DNA from: Deltaproteobacteria bacterium
Lineage (GTDB): Bacteria; Desulfobacterota; Desulfuromonadia; Geobacterales; Pseudopelobacteraceae
Length of the DNA: 64,000 nucleotides
Assembly: GCA_019162745.1 (NCBI GenBank)
Contig: JAFLLC010000029.1
Coordinates: 124,001-188,000 of the forward strand
Direction of reading: 5' to 3'
In this document: one piece after another, positions 8,535-16,899 of the stretch
Layout: each line of letters begins with the position of its first letter
Numbering within the stretch: the first letter of the stretch is position 1
The notes under the pieces: generated by a model
Databases searched by the model: none
Seen by the model: the letters and a program-made list of their open reading frames with translations, nothing else
Told to the model about the DNA's origin: nothing
Position numbers and translations under genes: made by a program

Positions 8535-11090
8535 ATGCGCTACCTGAACCTTACTTCACATATCGCTTTATTGCTCGCTCTGGGACTGCTCTCATCCTGC
8601 GCCTCCACGGCTTCGCGCTCTTTCAGGGCTGCGGAAAAACTGGAAGCGGAAGGAAAATATGAAGAGGCAATGTACAGTTATGCAGAATCTTTTAAAAGCG
8701 ACCCGACAGTCAATGAGCCGAGGATAAGATTCCTTGAAACCCGCCAGAAAGCGGCTGATCAGCGGTTCAAGCGCGGGATGGCCTTGGTGGAGAATGGTAA
8801 TCATGTCGATGCGCTGCCGGAATTTCAGGCAGCACAGGGTATTGACCCGACTCAGGGACGCTTTGTGCAGCAGATAGAAATCACGACCCGGTACAGGGAC
8901 GCCCAGATGGCTTATGAGGAGGGGAGTGATTTTGAGAAGGGAAACAAACTTAAGGATGCCCACCGCCAATTCATCAAGGCAGCCGGACTGTTTCCCGAAA
9001 ATAGAGAATACCAGGCTGCCCTTGAACGGATAACCAAACTGCGCAAAAGTAAAGTAGAGAGTTATGAGCTGCACCTGAAATCAGCCAAGCCGATTACCCT
9101 CAAGTTTAAAGACGCAAAGTTGAAGGATGTTTTTAATATCCTGACTCAGCTTTCGGGGATAAATTTTGTCTTTGACGATGGCATCAAGGACGCCCCTGTC
9201 TCAATTTTTCTTGAAAATGCGTCGTTCCAGCAGGCGCTTGACCTGCTTACCAACATGAACAAACTCGGTACAAAAAATCTGAATGAAACTGCAGTGCTGG
9301 TTTATATGAACACGCCGGAGAAGAGCAAACAGTATGATGACATGCAGCTGCGAACCTTTCACCTCAACTATATGGATGCAAAAAAAGCCATCAACCTGAT
9401 CCGTACCATGATCCAGGTCCGCAAGATATATGTAAACGAAGATTCAAACTCGATCGTCGTACGGGATACTGAAGATATCGTTGCGGTGATTGAAAAGATC
9501 CTTGATGCCAACGACCTTCCCGAGGCGGAGGTTGTCCTTGATGTCGAGGTGATAGAGATAAGTGATAAAAATGCACAGAATGTCGGGATGCTGCTGAGCA
9601 ACTATAATGTCCAGTTGGGCGCTTTCTCGCCAAGTAATGAACTGCTGTCAACAACTTTAGCAGGTGCAACCGCTGGTACTACAACCACTTCCACAACCAC
9701 AACTACTACCACCGGTAGCACAACTACCACCACTGCACCTGCTGACGTTGGCATTTCAAATCTTGTAAAAGCCTTTACTATGAAGGGTTTTGGCGGCTAC
9801 GTCACCGTGCCGAATGCGACCTTTAATCTCGGTAAAACCCTTGCCAATGGAGAAGTGCTATCAAATCCAAAAATACGGGTAAAAAACAAGGAAAAGGCCA
9901 AATTCAACGTCGGTACCAGAGTGCCGATTACGACTACAACATTGAACGGCACAGTATCGCAGGTAAACGTCCAGTATGTAGACGTCGGTGTAAAGGTTAA
10001 TGCGGAACCGACCATTCAGCTCAATAACGAAATCTCCATCAAGCTCAATCTGGAAGTGAGTTCCATACTGCAGAAAGAAACTGTTGGGGCGGACAAGAGC
10101 ACCAGTGTTGTGACGATCGGCACCCGTAATCTAGAGACGGTGCTCAGCTTGAAAGATGGCGAGACAAGTGTTATCGGCGGCCTTATCCAGAACAGCACCA
10201 ATAATGATAAGTCCAAGGTATATCTGTTGGGCGATATTCCGCTGATCGGGTCACTCTTTACCAACACCAACTCATCCAAGGACAAGACCGAACTGGTATT
10301 GGCGATTACCCCGCGGCTTGTTCGGGGAATTTCGGTCCCGCTCCCCGGTCTCGCTTCGTTTGCTTCCGGTAAAGAAGATCACCCTTCGCTGGTCAGAGCG
10401 ATGTCCTCATTTGATCTGGAACCGGTTTTTGAGGGAGAAACCCCGCCGAAAGGGATTGAAAATAAAAACGGCACACCTCTGACTCCGGCCGCAATGCAGG
10501 ACCATGCTCCCCAAGGTTCGGCAGCGCCAGCACCATCACTTATGCCGCTTTCTGCCGCTGTCCCTGCTACTATTCCGGCTCCAGTTTCACCTGTTCCGAT
10601 CGCACCTTTACCGGCTGCTATTCAGCCCGCTCAAATAGTGCCCCCTGCAGCAGCTGTTCCGGCTCCTGTTCCAGCGCGGCGTGGCCTTCTGCAGATTGCT
10701 GCCCCTTCATCAGCCACGGTTGGGCAACAGTTTGCTCTGGATATAAAGGTCAGTGACGTAGAAGATCTTGCCACTGCCCCGTTTGTGCTTACATATGACC
10801 CGGCCCTTGTTGATTTTATAGCGATCAGTGAGGGTGCTTTTATGAAAAATGACGGTAAAGCGACAGATTTCGGCAGTATGGCTGATTCTGTCGGTGGTAC
10901 GGTAGCGGTTACGTTGGGGAGGAAAGCAGGAAACGGCGGCGTGTCAGGCGCCGGTACGCTTGCATCGGCGTCATTCAGGGCAAAAAAACAGGGATCGGCA
11001 AGTTTCGCCTTCAAAAACGTGGTGTTCGGGGCGTCAAGCGGCTCCACCCTGAATATTCTTCCCTTCAGTACGGCGGTAGATATCCGCTGA
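8535..11090 (+). CDS. gspD: lipoprotein secretin with TPR N-terminus and C-terminal cohesin-like domain
   Basis: An 851-residue outer-membrane secretin, larger than usual. Residues 1-22 are a lipoprotein signal (LLSSC, lipidated Cys22). TPR-like helices follow (about 28-170), then an N0/STN domain (ITLKFKDAKLKDVFNIL near 188), an N1-type domain to about 355 and a Thr-rich insert (about 382-400). The secretin core to about 600 shows VPITTTTL, DGETSVIGGLI and the closing DIPLIGSLF with TELVLAITPRLV. A Pro/Ala linker (about 650-715) leads to a cohesin-like domain (about 718-851; FALDIKVSDVEDLATAPFVL, YDPALVDF). GAGGAG precedes the ATG. The next gene overlaps by one base (TGATG). Confidence 0.92.
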   Translation: MRYLNLTSHIALLLALGLLSSCASTASRSFRAAEKLEAEGKYEEAMYSYAESFKSDPTVNEPRIRFLETRQKAADQRFKRGMALVENGNHVDALPEFQAAQGIDPTQGRFVQQIEITTRYRDAQMAYEEGSDFEKGNKLKDAHRQFIKAAGLFPENREYQAALERITKLRKSKVESYELHLKSAKPITLKFKDAKLKDVFNILTQLSGINFVFDDGIKDAPVSIFLENASFQQALDLLTNMNKLGTKNLNETAVLVYMNTPEKSKQYDDMQLRTFHLNYMDAKKAINLIRTMIQVRKIYVNEDSNSIVVRDTEDIVAVIEKILDANDLPEAEVVLDVEVIEISDKNAQNVGMLLSNYNVQLGAFSPSNELLSTTLAGATAGTTTTSTTTTTTTGSTTTTTAPADVGISNLVKAFTMKGFGGYVTVPNATFNLGKTLANGEVLSNPKIRVKNKEKAKFNVGTRVPITTTTLNGTVSQVNVQYVDVGVKVNAEPTIQLNNEISIKLNLEVSSILQKETVGADKSTSVVTIGTRNLETVLSLKDGETSVIGGLIQNSTNNDKSKVYLLGDIPLIGSLFTNTNSSKDKTELVLAITPRLVRGISVPLPGLASFASGKEDHPSLVRAMSSFDLEPVFEGETPPKGIENKNGTPLTPAAMQDHAPQGSAAPAPSLMPLSAAVPATIPAPVSPVPIAPLPAAIQPAQIVPPAAAVPAPVPARRGLLQIAAPSSATVGQQFALDIKVSDVEDLATAPFVLTYDPALVDFIAISEGAFMKNDGKATDFGSMADSVGGTVAVTLGRKAGNGGVSGAGTLASASFRAKKQGSASFAFKNVVFGASSGSTLNILPFSTAVDIR
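9678..9734 (+). repeat. ACN-type low-complexity tract encoding a Thr-rich insert
   Basis: Nineteen codons, almost all ACN, encode a threonine run broken by Ser and Gly-Ser. The tract sits between the N-domains and the barrel region of the secretin. Codon choice is mixed (ACT, ACA, ACC), so it is not a perfect microsatellite, but it could vary in length between strains. Confidence 0.8.
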
Positions 11091-11665
11091 TGAAGGCCAT
11101 CGCGAATCAAAATGGTTTCACCTATATTCTTGCTCTGACCGTGGTGATGATCATGGGGATAATGCTTGGTATGGCGGGACAATCCTGGAAAAAAATAAAA
11201 CAGCGGGAACTTGAAGAAGAGTTGATCTTTAGGGGAGATCAGGTCGCTGAGGTTGTGTATCAGAAAATGCTCTGTGGCAATCCTGGCTTGGATCCGTTAA
11301 AGGTAAACCAATCTTTGTGGCCTGTTAATTCACCAAATGGCACTATTCTTGACGATCTTGTAATTGGCAAGGAAGAACCATGTAATAAATCAACAAAAAA
11401 ATTCCGCCTCAGGCCATCTGCGGCCCTGGATCCGACAACAAACAAGCAGTGGCAGATAATCAAGCCTGTTGGTGACACAACCCGGTTTCTAGGTGTGGCA
11501 AGCGTCAGCACGGAAGAACCGCTCAGGAAGACTTTTAAGGATATCTATGATTCAAAATTACTTGATGACAAGAAACAGTACAGTGACTGGTCGTTTACGT
11601 GGGAATTAAAACAGAATGTAAATGCAAAGCAGTTATTACCTCAAAACCTGAATATTACGAGGTGA
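11090..11665 (+). CDS. divergent pseudopilin-like protein
   Basis: A 191-residue protein with a short N-terminus ending in NG followed by FTYILALTVVMIMGIMLGMA, a class III pilin-like processing site and membrane helix. The usual Glu at mature position 5 is Leu, as in GspK-type minor pseudopilins. After the helix comes a charged segment (KKIKQRELEEELIF), then a soluble domain with a possible Cys pair (CGNPG and CNKST). ATG overlaps the secretin stop. I infer a minor, tip-type pseudopilin; prepilin peptidase processing is likely but not provable here. Confidence 0.7.
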   Translation: MKAIANQNGFTYILALTVVMIMGIMLGMAGQSWKKIKQRELEEELIFRGDQVAEVVYQKMLCGNPGLDPLKVNQSLWPVNSPNGTILDDLVIGKEEPCNKSTKKFRLRPSAALDPTTNKQWQIIKPVGDTTRFLGVASVSTEEPLRKTFKDIYDSKLLDDKKQYSDWSFTWELKQNVNAKQLLPQNLNITR

Positions 11666-11666
11666 T

Positions 11667-12158
11667 ATGTACAGTACGTTAAGAGCTCGCAGGGGGCTTT
11701 CACTCATAGAGTTGATCGTAACCATAACGATTCTCGGTATTCTGGCGGGCGGGATTATACCCTTTGCCCGCATGACCGCTCAAAGGACAAAAGAGATCGA
11801 GCTGCGCAGAAATCTTCGCACTATTCGACTTGCCATTGACGAGTATAAGCACAAATTTGACAAGATGCCTGATGGGCCGCTAAAGACCGGTTCCGGCTAC
11901 CCGAAGGATTTACAGGAATTACTTGACGGCCACGACTTTGGTGATGCAAAAGCGGGAAAAATTAAATTTCTGCGGCGTAAGATATACGACCCGTTTCATC
12001 CGCCCGAAAGTGAAAACGATGATATGTGGGGCTGGAATTTACGCTCTTCGGTCGATGCGCCGGATTCAACTACCTGGGGTAAAGAGGATGTTTTTGATAT
12101 TTACTCGATGAATGAAGGAATGGCACTCGATGGCAAAACAAAATATAACCAGTGGTAA
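11667..12158 (+). CDS. major-pseudopilin-like protein (GspG family)
   Basis: A 163-residue pseudopilin with leader MYSTLRARRG and mature start LSLIELIVTITILGILAGGI, including Glu at +5. The soluble domain ends with the GspG-like DIYSMNEGMALDGKTKYNQW. GAGGTGAT, which contains the previous stop codon, serves as ribosome-binding site one base before the start, so the two genes are coupled. The next pseudopilin has a very similar C-terminal ending, which suggests a tandem duplication. In G. sulfurreducens a pseudopilin of an atypical type II system (OxpG) lies in a similar setting, as I recall it. Confidence 0.88.
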   Translation: MYSTLRARRGLSLIELIVTITILGILAGGIIPFARMTAQRTKEIELRRNLRTIRLAIDEYKHKFDKMPDGPLKTGSGYPKDLQELLDGHDFGDAKAGKIKFLRRKIYDPFHPPESENDDMWGWNLRSSVDAPDSTTWGKEDVFDIYSMNEGMALDGKTKYNQW

Positions 12159-12636
12159 TACTTTGGTTCACGCTGCCCGGCTGCATCGTTCCGGAGGAAA
12201 ATACACACTTGACCGGCGCGGTTTTACGCTGATTGAGTTGCTGATTGTTGTCTCAATCATCGGTATCCTCGCCGCCATCGCCGTGCCGAACTACCAATGG
12301 GGCATCATAAAGGCAAGAGAAGCCGTTTTGCGTGAAGATCTCTATAATTTCAGGTCTGTTATTGATCAGTTCCATGCTGATCAGGGTAAATATCCTGATT
12401 CGATCGCCGAGCTGAAAGAAAAGAAGTATATGCGGGAGATTCCCAAGGACCCCTTTACCGGAACGTCTGATTCCTGGGTTGCTGTAGCGCCTCCTCCCGA
12501 ATCATCCGGTTCTGAATCAGCTTCACAACCGGGAGAGGGTAGTAGCAGTAGCACTTCTCCCGGAAACGTGTATGATGTCCATAGCGGTTCAAATTTGGTA
12601 AGTTCGGATGGGAAAACCCCCTATAATGAATGGTGA
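12130..12636 (+). CDS. second GspG-like pseudopilin
   Basis: A 168-residue pseudopilin whose leader is long (about 27 residues, to DRRG) before FTLIELLIVVSIIGILAAIA, with Glu at +5. The soluble part carries a Ser-rich patch (SSSSTSPGN) and ends in DGKTPYNEW, nearly the same as the previous pseudopilin. The ORF track starts at 12112, but ATG 12130 has AAGGA about 10 bases upstream, so I use it. It overlaps the preceding gene by 29 bases. It is the last gene of the secretion cluster, and ftsE follows after 3 bases. Confidence 0.87.
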   Translation: MAKQNITSGNTLVHAARLHRSGGKYTLDRRGFTLIELLIVVSIIGILAAIAVPNYQWGIIKAREAVLREDLYNFRSVIDQFHADQGKYPDSIAELKEKKYMREIPKDPFTGTSDSWVAVAPPPESSGSESASQPGEGSSSSTSPGNVYDVHSGSNLVSSDGKTPYNEW

Positions 12637-12639
12637 TCT

Positions 12640-13332
12640 ATGATTCAGCTGCATAATGTGTCACTTGCATACCAACAGGATGCTTCGGCGCTCAATAATA
12701 TCGATCTCAACATAGGCAAGGGGGAGTTCGTCTTTCTCACCGGACCTTCGGGTGCGGGGAAAACGTCTCTGTTGCGCCTGCTCTATGCTGCGCTTACTCC
12801 AAATCGTGGTCAGGTTCTGATCGATGGCCAGAATATAACACGTATATCCAGATCTCAGATTCCGCTGCTGCGCCGCTCAATTGGGGTGGTCTTTCAGGAC
12901 TTCAAGCTGCTGCAAAATCGCACCGTTTTTGAAAATGTAGCCATAGCGTTGGAAGTATTGGGATGGGGCAGGGCGGATATCGGCAAGAAAACCATGCACA
13001 TTCTCAAGCAGATGGGGATTGAATCCAAATATAATCTTACTACCCAGCGTCTATCCGGTGGCGAACAGCAGCGGGTGGCTTTGGCCCGGGCTCTGGTCAA
13101 TGATCCGAAAATTCTGCTGGCGGACGAACCGACCGGCAACCTGGATGATGCTAACAAAAATCAGATTCTCAATATATTCAAAGATGCAAACATACGCGGC
13201 ACGACTGTGGTCGTCGCGACTCACGACCGTCGTCTGATTGAGCAGAGTCATAAGCGTTTGGTTACATTAAATAAAGGGGAAATCGTTGAACAAATGGAAA
13301 AAGAAACAGCCAGCGGCCATCAAATCCTTTAA
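12640..13332 (+). CDS. ftsE: cell division ATP-binding protein FtsE
   Basis: A 230-residue ABC ATPase that pairs with FtsX at the division septum. Walker [10 protein letters not shown] (near 37), the Q-loop region [13 protein letters not shown], signature LSGGEQQR and Walker [13 protein letters not shown] are intact. The H-loop appears as VVATHDRR. The length and the FtsE-type Q-loop fit the family. It starts 3 bases after the last pseudopilin and overlaps ftsX by 47 bases, so the division operon may be partly transcribed from the secretion cluster. Confidence 0.95.
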   Translation: MIQLHNVSLAYQQDASALNNIDLNIGKGEFVFLTGPSGAGKTSLLRLLYAALTPNRGQVLIDGQNITRISRSQIPLLRRSIGVVFQDFKLLQNRTVFENVAIALEVLGWGRADIGKKTMHILKQMGIESKYNLTTQRLSGGEQQRVALARALVNDPKILLADEPTGNLDDANKNQILNIFKDANIRGTTVVVATHDRRLIEQSHKRLVTLNKGEIVEQMEKETASGHQIL

Positions 13333-14254
13333 GCGTCCCACGCTTGCAGGCGATGGTTTTGGCGGTAGAGCCGGATTCTTCCTTTCTCGGGCTGTAAACA
13401 ATATTCGTCAAAATATTTTTGTTAACGTCGTAACAGTAGGTACGATCACCCTGGCACTGCTGATCGTTTCCCTCTTTATGCTCGTCTTTGTTAATCTTGA
13501 AAGCGCAACCGAAAGCTGGAGTGAGCGGGTGCAGGTAACGGTCTATTTTGACAAAGAACTGACAAACCCGGATCAGAGTGCTTTTCGTGAGAAGATATCT
13601 GCGCTGTCAGGGGTGTCTCGCGTCAGTTATGTGAGTCGTGATGAAGCTCTGAAGCGATTTAAAATTCGTTTGCAAGGTCAGGAAGCCCTGCTGGAAGGGA
13701 TACGCCCCGAGGTGCTCCCCACTTCGTTCGAGATTGCTCTTAAGCGTTCCCATCGTGATACGGCCTCTGTTGAAAGTTTCGTCACTGAATTAAAGCGGAT
13801 CCCCGGCATTACGGAAGTGCAGTATGGTGAAGAGTGGGTACGCCGTTTTAACTCGTTTTTAAACTTTATGAGGTTGCTTGGCGTCCTTTTGGGTGGATTT
13901 CTGGTGATTGCTGCGATCTTCATCGTTTCAAATACGATCAAGCTAACCATTTACTCCCGTCGGGAAGAATTGGAGGTCATGGCTCTTGTCGGGGCAACGC
14001 GTTTTTTCATCAAGGCCCCTTTTCTTCTGGAAGGATTGATACAGGGATTTGTTGGCTCAGTTCTTTCTATTATCCTGCTGTTTGGCCTGTATGAAGGATT
14101 TCTGCAAAATGCAGGAAGTTTTCTTACCTTTAATCCCGTCTCTTCAGGATTGAGCTTCCTGTCGCTTGAGTACATTGCCGGATTGCTGCTGGCTGGCAGC
14201 ATGCTCGGATTTCTCGGGAGTCTTACCTCACTGAAGCGCTTTATAAATGTGTAG
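13286..14254 (+). CDS. ftsX: cell division permease-like protein FtsX
   Basis: A 322-residue membrane protein with four membrane spans (about residues 45-70, 195-220, 245-270 and 290-315). An extracytoplasmic loop after the first span (SWSERVQVTVYFDKELTNPD onward) is the FtsX signature and would contact the murein hydrolase activator. The start is TTG at 13286 with GGGGA 5 bases upstream, inside the 3' end of ftsE. The first 25 residues are cytoplasmic and basic. EnvC follows directly. Confidence 0.93.
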   Translation: MNKWKKKQPAAIKSFKRPTLAGDGFGGRAGFFLSRAVNNIRQNIFVNVVTVGTITLALLIVSLFMLVFVNLESATESWSERVQVTVYFDKELTNPDQSAFREKISALSGVSRVSYVSRDEALKRFKIRLQGQEALLEGIRPEVLPTSFEIALKRSHRDTASVESFVTELKRIPGITEVQYGEEWVRRFNSFLNFMRLLGVLLGGFLVIAAIFIVSNTIKLTIYSRREELEVMALVGATRFFIKAPFLLEGLIQGFVGSVLSIILLFGLYEGFLQNAGSFLTFNPVSSGLSFLSLEYIAGLLLAGSMLGFLGSLTSLKRFINV

Positions 14255-15442
14255 ATGATGAAGAGAACTGCAGTTATACTCACTCTGGTGATGATGGTCA
14301 CTTCCCTGACGTTTGCACAAAACCCAAAAGATGAATTAAGTGGCGTCAAACGGGAGATAAAGGCTCAAAAGCAGCTCATTACCAAGACCCGCAAGGTCGA
14401 AGCGGTTATCTCAACTGAGCTGCGGGGGATCCTGCGAAATCTTGAGCAGAAAGAGTCTGACCTTGGCCGGCTGAACCGCGATCTGCTCGGCGTTGAATCT
14501 AGTCTTACCCGAACCGGACACGAGATTGAAAAGGTGTCGGATGAAGCAGGTCGTAAACGGGTAGAGATTGAGCACCGCTTGACTTCATTATATAAAGCGG
14601 GAGAACTTGGCGCCCTGCGGATGTTCTTTTCGGCAGAGTCGTTTCCTCAGCTTGCCGAAAATATTCGCTATATGAGATCAATTATTGAGAACGACAAGCG
14701 TATTTTTCTTGAATATAATCAGAAAATTGACCATCTTAAAGGTCTGAAGGCAAATTTAGAGAGCGATGCGTTAAAAAAAGCACACATCAAGACCGGCATT
14801 GAGCAAAAAAAACGTGAGATAGAAAAGGAAAAGAGCAAAAAATCAGCCTATCTTGGCAAGGTGCGTCTGGATCGCAAGGGTTACGAGTCTTCATTAAAGG
14901 AATTGCAGGTCAATGCCTCCAAGCTGCAGGCTATGATTAACCGGCTGAATGCTTTAAGTCGTCGCAGAGCATCATCCCGCCAAACAAAGCCTGGAGCCGG
15001 GCTTAAACCGCTTGCTGAATTGCCGCCGGTCCCCGATCGTGGCTTTGCTTCACAAAAAGGGCGTATGAATCTTCCGGTTCGTGGCGAAATTATTGAATCA
15101 TACGGAAAGCATAAACACCCGGAATTTAATTCGTATACCTTCAGTAAAGGGCTGTCAATTTCTGCTTCATCCGGAACCGAGATCAAGGCGGTTTATGAAG
15201 GCACCGTTATTTTTGCCGATTATTTCAAAGGTTTTGGTAATATGATGTTGGTAGATCACGGGGGTGGTTATTTCACCCTTTATGCCCACGCGTCCAGGCT
15301 CTCAAAGAAAGTCGGAGCCGAGGTTGCACGGCATGAAACAATCGGGTCTGTTGGTGATGTTGATTCAAGTAAGGGTAATATGCTGTATTTCGAAATCCGG
15401 CATCAAGGTAAGCCGGTCGATCCGGCCGGATGGGTTCGCTGA
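14255..15442 (+). CDS. envC: EnvC-like murein hydrolase activator (degenerate LytM)
   Basis: A 395-residue exported protein with a signal peptide (about 1-21, ending TFAQ), a long coiled coil (about 25-245) and a C-terminal M23/LytM domain (about 270-395). Active M23 enzymes have HxxxD and HxH zinc ligands. Here the first motif reads FSKGLSIS and the last MLYFEIR, so zinc ligands are missing, while YAHAS keeps one His. This is the known pattern of EnvC, which activates amidases rather than cutting peptidoglycan itself. It sits one base after ftsX, consistent with FtsEX control. Confidence 0.88.
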   Translation: MMKRTAVILTLVMMVTSLTFAQNPKDELSGVKREIKAQKQLITKTRKVEAVISTELRGILRNLEQKESDLGRLNRDLLGVESSLTRTGHEIEKVSDEAGRKRVEIEHRLTSLYKAGELGALRMFFSAESFPQLAENIRYMRSIIENDKRIFLEYNQKIDHLKGLKANLESDALKKAHIKTGIEQKKREIEKEKSKKSAYLGKVRLDRKGYESSLKELQVNASKLQAMINRLNALSRRRASSRQTKPGAGLKPLAELPPVPDRGFASQKGRMNLPVRGEIIESYGKHKHPEFNSYTFSKGLSISASSGTEIKAVYEGTVIFADYFKGFGNMMLVDHGGGYFTLYAHASRLSKKVGAEVARHETIGSVGDVDSSKGNMLYFEIRHQGKPVDPAGWVR

Positions 15443-15482
15443 TAATCAGTACTAGAAGCATCAATATATGTGGAGGAAACAA

Positions 15483-16856
15483 ATGAGTGCACCAGGCAGC
15501 AAAAAAACAAGAATAATCGTTGGTTTTGCAGTAGTCGTGGCATTTTTGTCCATCTTTATCATCAGCTCCCAACGTCGCAGTTCGGCAGAGGGCAAGGGGA
15601 GTGATTATGAATCTATCGAACTCTTCACGGATGTCATGGCGATTGTAAAGAAGAGTTACGTTGAAGAAGTAGATACCAAAAAGCTGATATACGGTGCTAT
15701 TAACGGGATGCTTTCTTCGCTTGACCCGCATAGCTCGTTTATGACGCCAGAAACCTATAAAGAGATGAAAATTGATACCAAGGGAGCGTTTGGCGGGCTG
15801 GGGATTGAAATATCCGTAAAGGACGGAGTCCTGACCGTTATTTCGCCAATCGAGGATACCCCGGCATTTAAGGCCGGCATCAAGGCCGGTGACATGATTC
15901 TCAAAATAGACGGCAAATTCACCAAGGATTTGAATATCAATGATGCTGTCAAGCGTATGCGGGGACAAAAGGGGTCCAAGGTTGTCCTGACCATTATGCG
16001 TGAGGGTTTTGATAAGCCGAAGGATTTCCCGATAGTCCGGGATATCATTCAGGTCAAGAGCGTTCGGTCCAACCTTATGGACGGTGGTTATGGCTATGTG
16101 CGTATTGCCCAGTTCCAGGAAAAAACCGACGAAGACCTGCTGAAGGCTCTTAAGGCCATGAAGGGTGAATACAAGGGTGAGCTTAAAGGTCTGGTGCTTG
16201 ATATGCGCAACGATCCGGGCGGGTTGCTTGATCAGGCGGTCAAAGTTGCCGATCATTTTGTTGCGGAAGGGCAGATGATCGTCTATACCGAAGGACGCGA
16301 AAAAGACTCAAAAATGCAGTTTACTGCCAAAAAAGGTGGTAAAGAGGCCAATTACCCGATCGTAGTACTGATCAACGGCGGCAGCGCCAGTGCTTCCGAG
16401 ATTGTTGCGGGAGCCCTTCAGGATCATAAACGTGCCATCATTCTTGGGACCCAGAGCTTTGGTAAGGGGTCGGTACAGACTATTATCCCACTGTCTGATG
16501 ATTCGGGACTCCGTTTGACAACCGCCCGTTACTACACTCCCAAGGGACGCTCAATTCAGGCCAAGGGTATAACGCCTGATATTACGGTCGAAGCGGTTGA
16601 ACTGCCGAAAACAACCAGTAAAAAAGAATCCATGCATCTTAGCGAAAAAGATCTTGAGAACCATTTTGAGGGTGAAGACAAAACCGGAGATGGTGATGTA
16701 AAAAAGGATGAGAAGAAGATCGATAAAAAAGATGAAAAAACTGAGAAAATCCCGCAAAAGCTGGAAGAAGGTCTGAAGAATGATTATCAGGTGCTGAGAG
16801 CACTGGATCTTCTTAAGGGGTGGGAGCTCATCAAGTCAATGGGAAGTGGTAAATAA
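15483..16856 (+). CDS. ctpA: S41 carboxy-terminal processing peptidase
   Basis: A 457-residue periplasmic serine protease. The N-terminal membrane signal anchor (about 10-30) is followed by a PDZ domain (GAFGGLGIEISVKDGVLTVI) and the S41 domain with GLVLDMRNDPGGLL. The Ser-Lys dyad sits in GGSASASEIVAGAL and GTQSFGKGSVQT. A Lys/Glu-rich low-complexity stretch (about 395-430) lies before the end. The ORF track begins at 15468, but ATG 15483 has GGAGG 7 bases upstream. In the cell-separation operon it may process envelope or division proteins. Confidence 0.93.
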   Translation: MSAPGSKKTRIIVGFAVVVAFLSIFIISSQRRSSAEGKGSDYESIELFTDVMAIVKKSYVEEVDTKKLIYGAINGMLSSLDPHSSFMTPETYKEMKIDTKGAFGGLGIEISVKDGVLTVISPIEDTPAFKAGIKAGDMILKIDGKFTKDLNINDAVKRMRGQKGSKVVLTIMREGFDKPKDFPIVRDIIQVKSVRSNLMDGGYGYVRIAQFQEKTDEDLLKALKAMKGEYKGELKGLVLDMRNDPGGLLDQAVKVADHFVAEGQMIVYTEGREKDSKMQFTAKKGGKEANYPIVVLINGGSASASEIVAGALQDHKRAIILGTQSFGKGSVQTIIPLSDDSGLRLTTARYYTPKGRSIQAKGITPDITVEAVELPKTTSKKESMHLSEKDLENHFEGEDKTGDGDVKKDEKKIDKKDEKTEKIPQKLEEGLKNDYQVLRALDLLKGWELIKSMGSGK

Positions 16857-16899
16857 TAATGATTTTAAGGAATTGTGCCATAGTGGTGTCGGATAAATA

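Noticed and set aside
15273-16256. 327-residue minus-strand ORF opposite envC and ctpA
   Set aside because: It is antisense to two genes with clear family motifs, and its translation has no recognisable domain. It is a shadow ORF.
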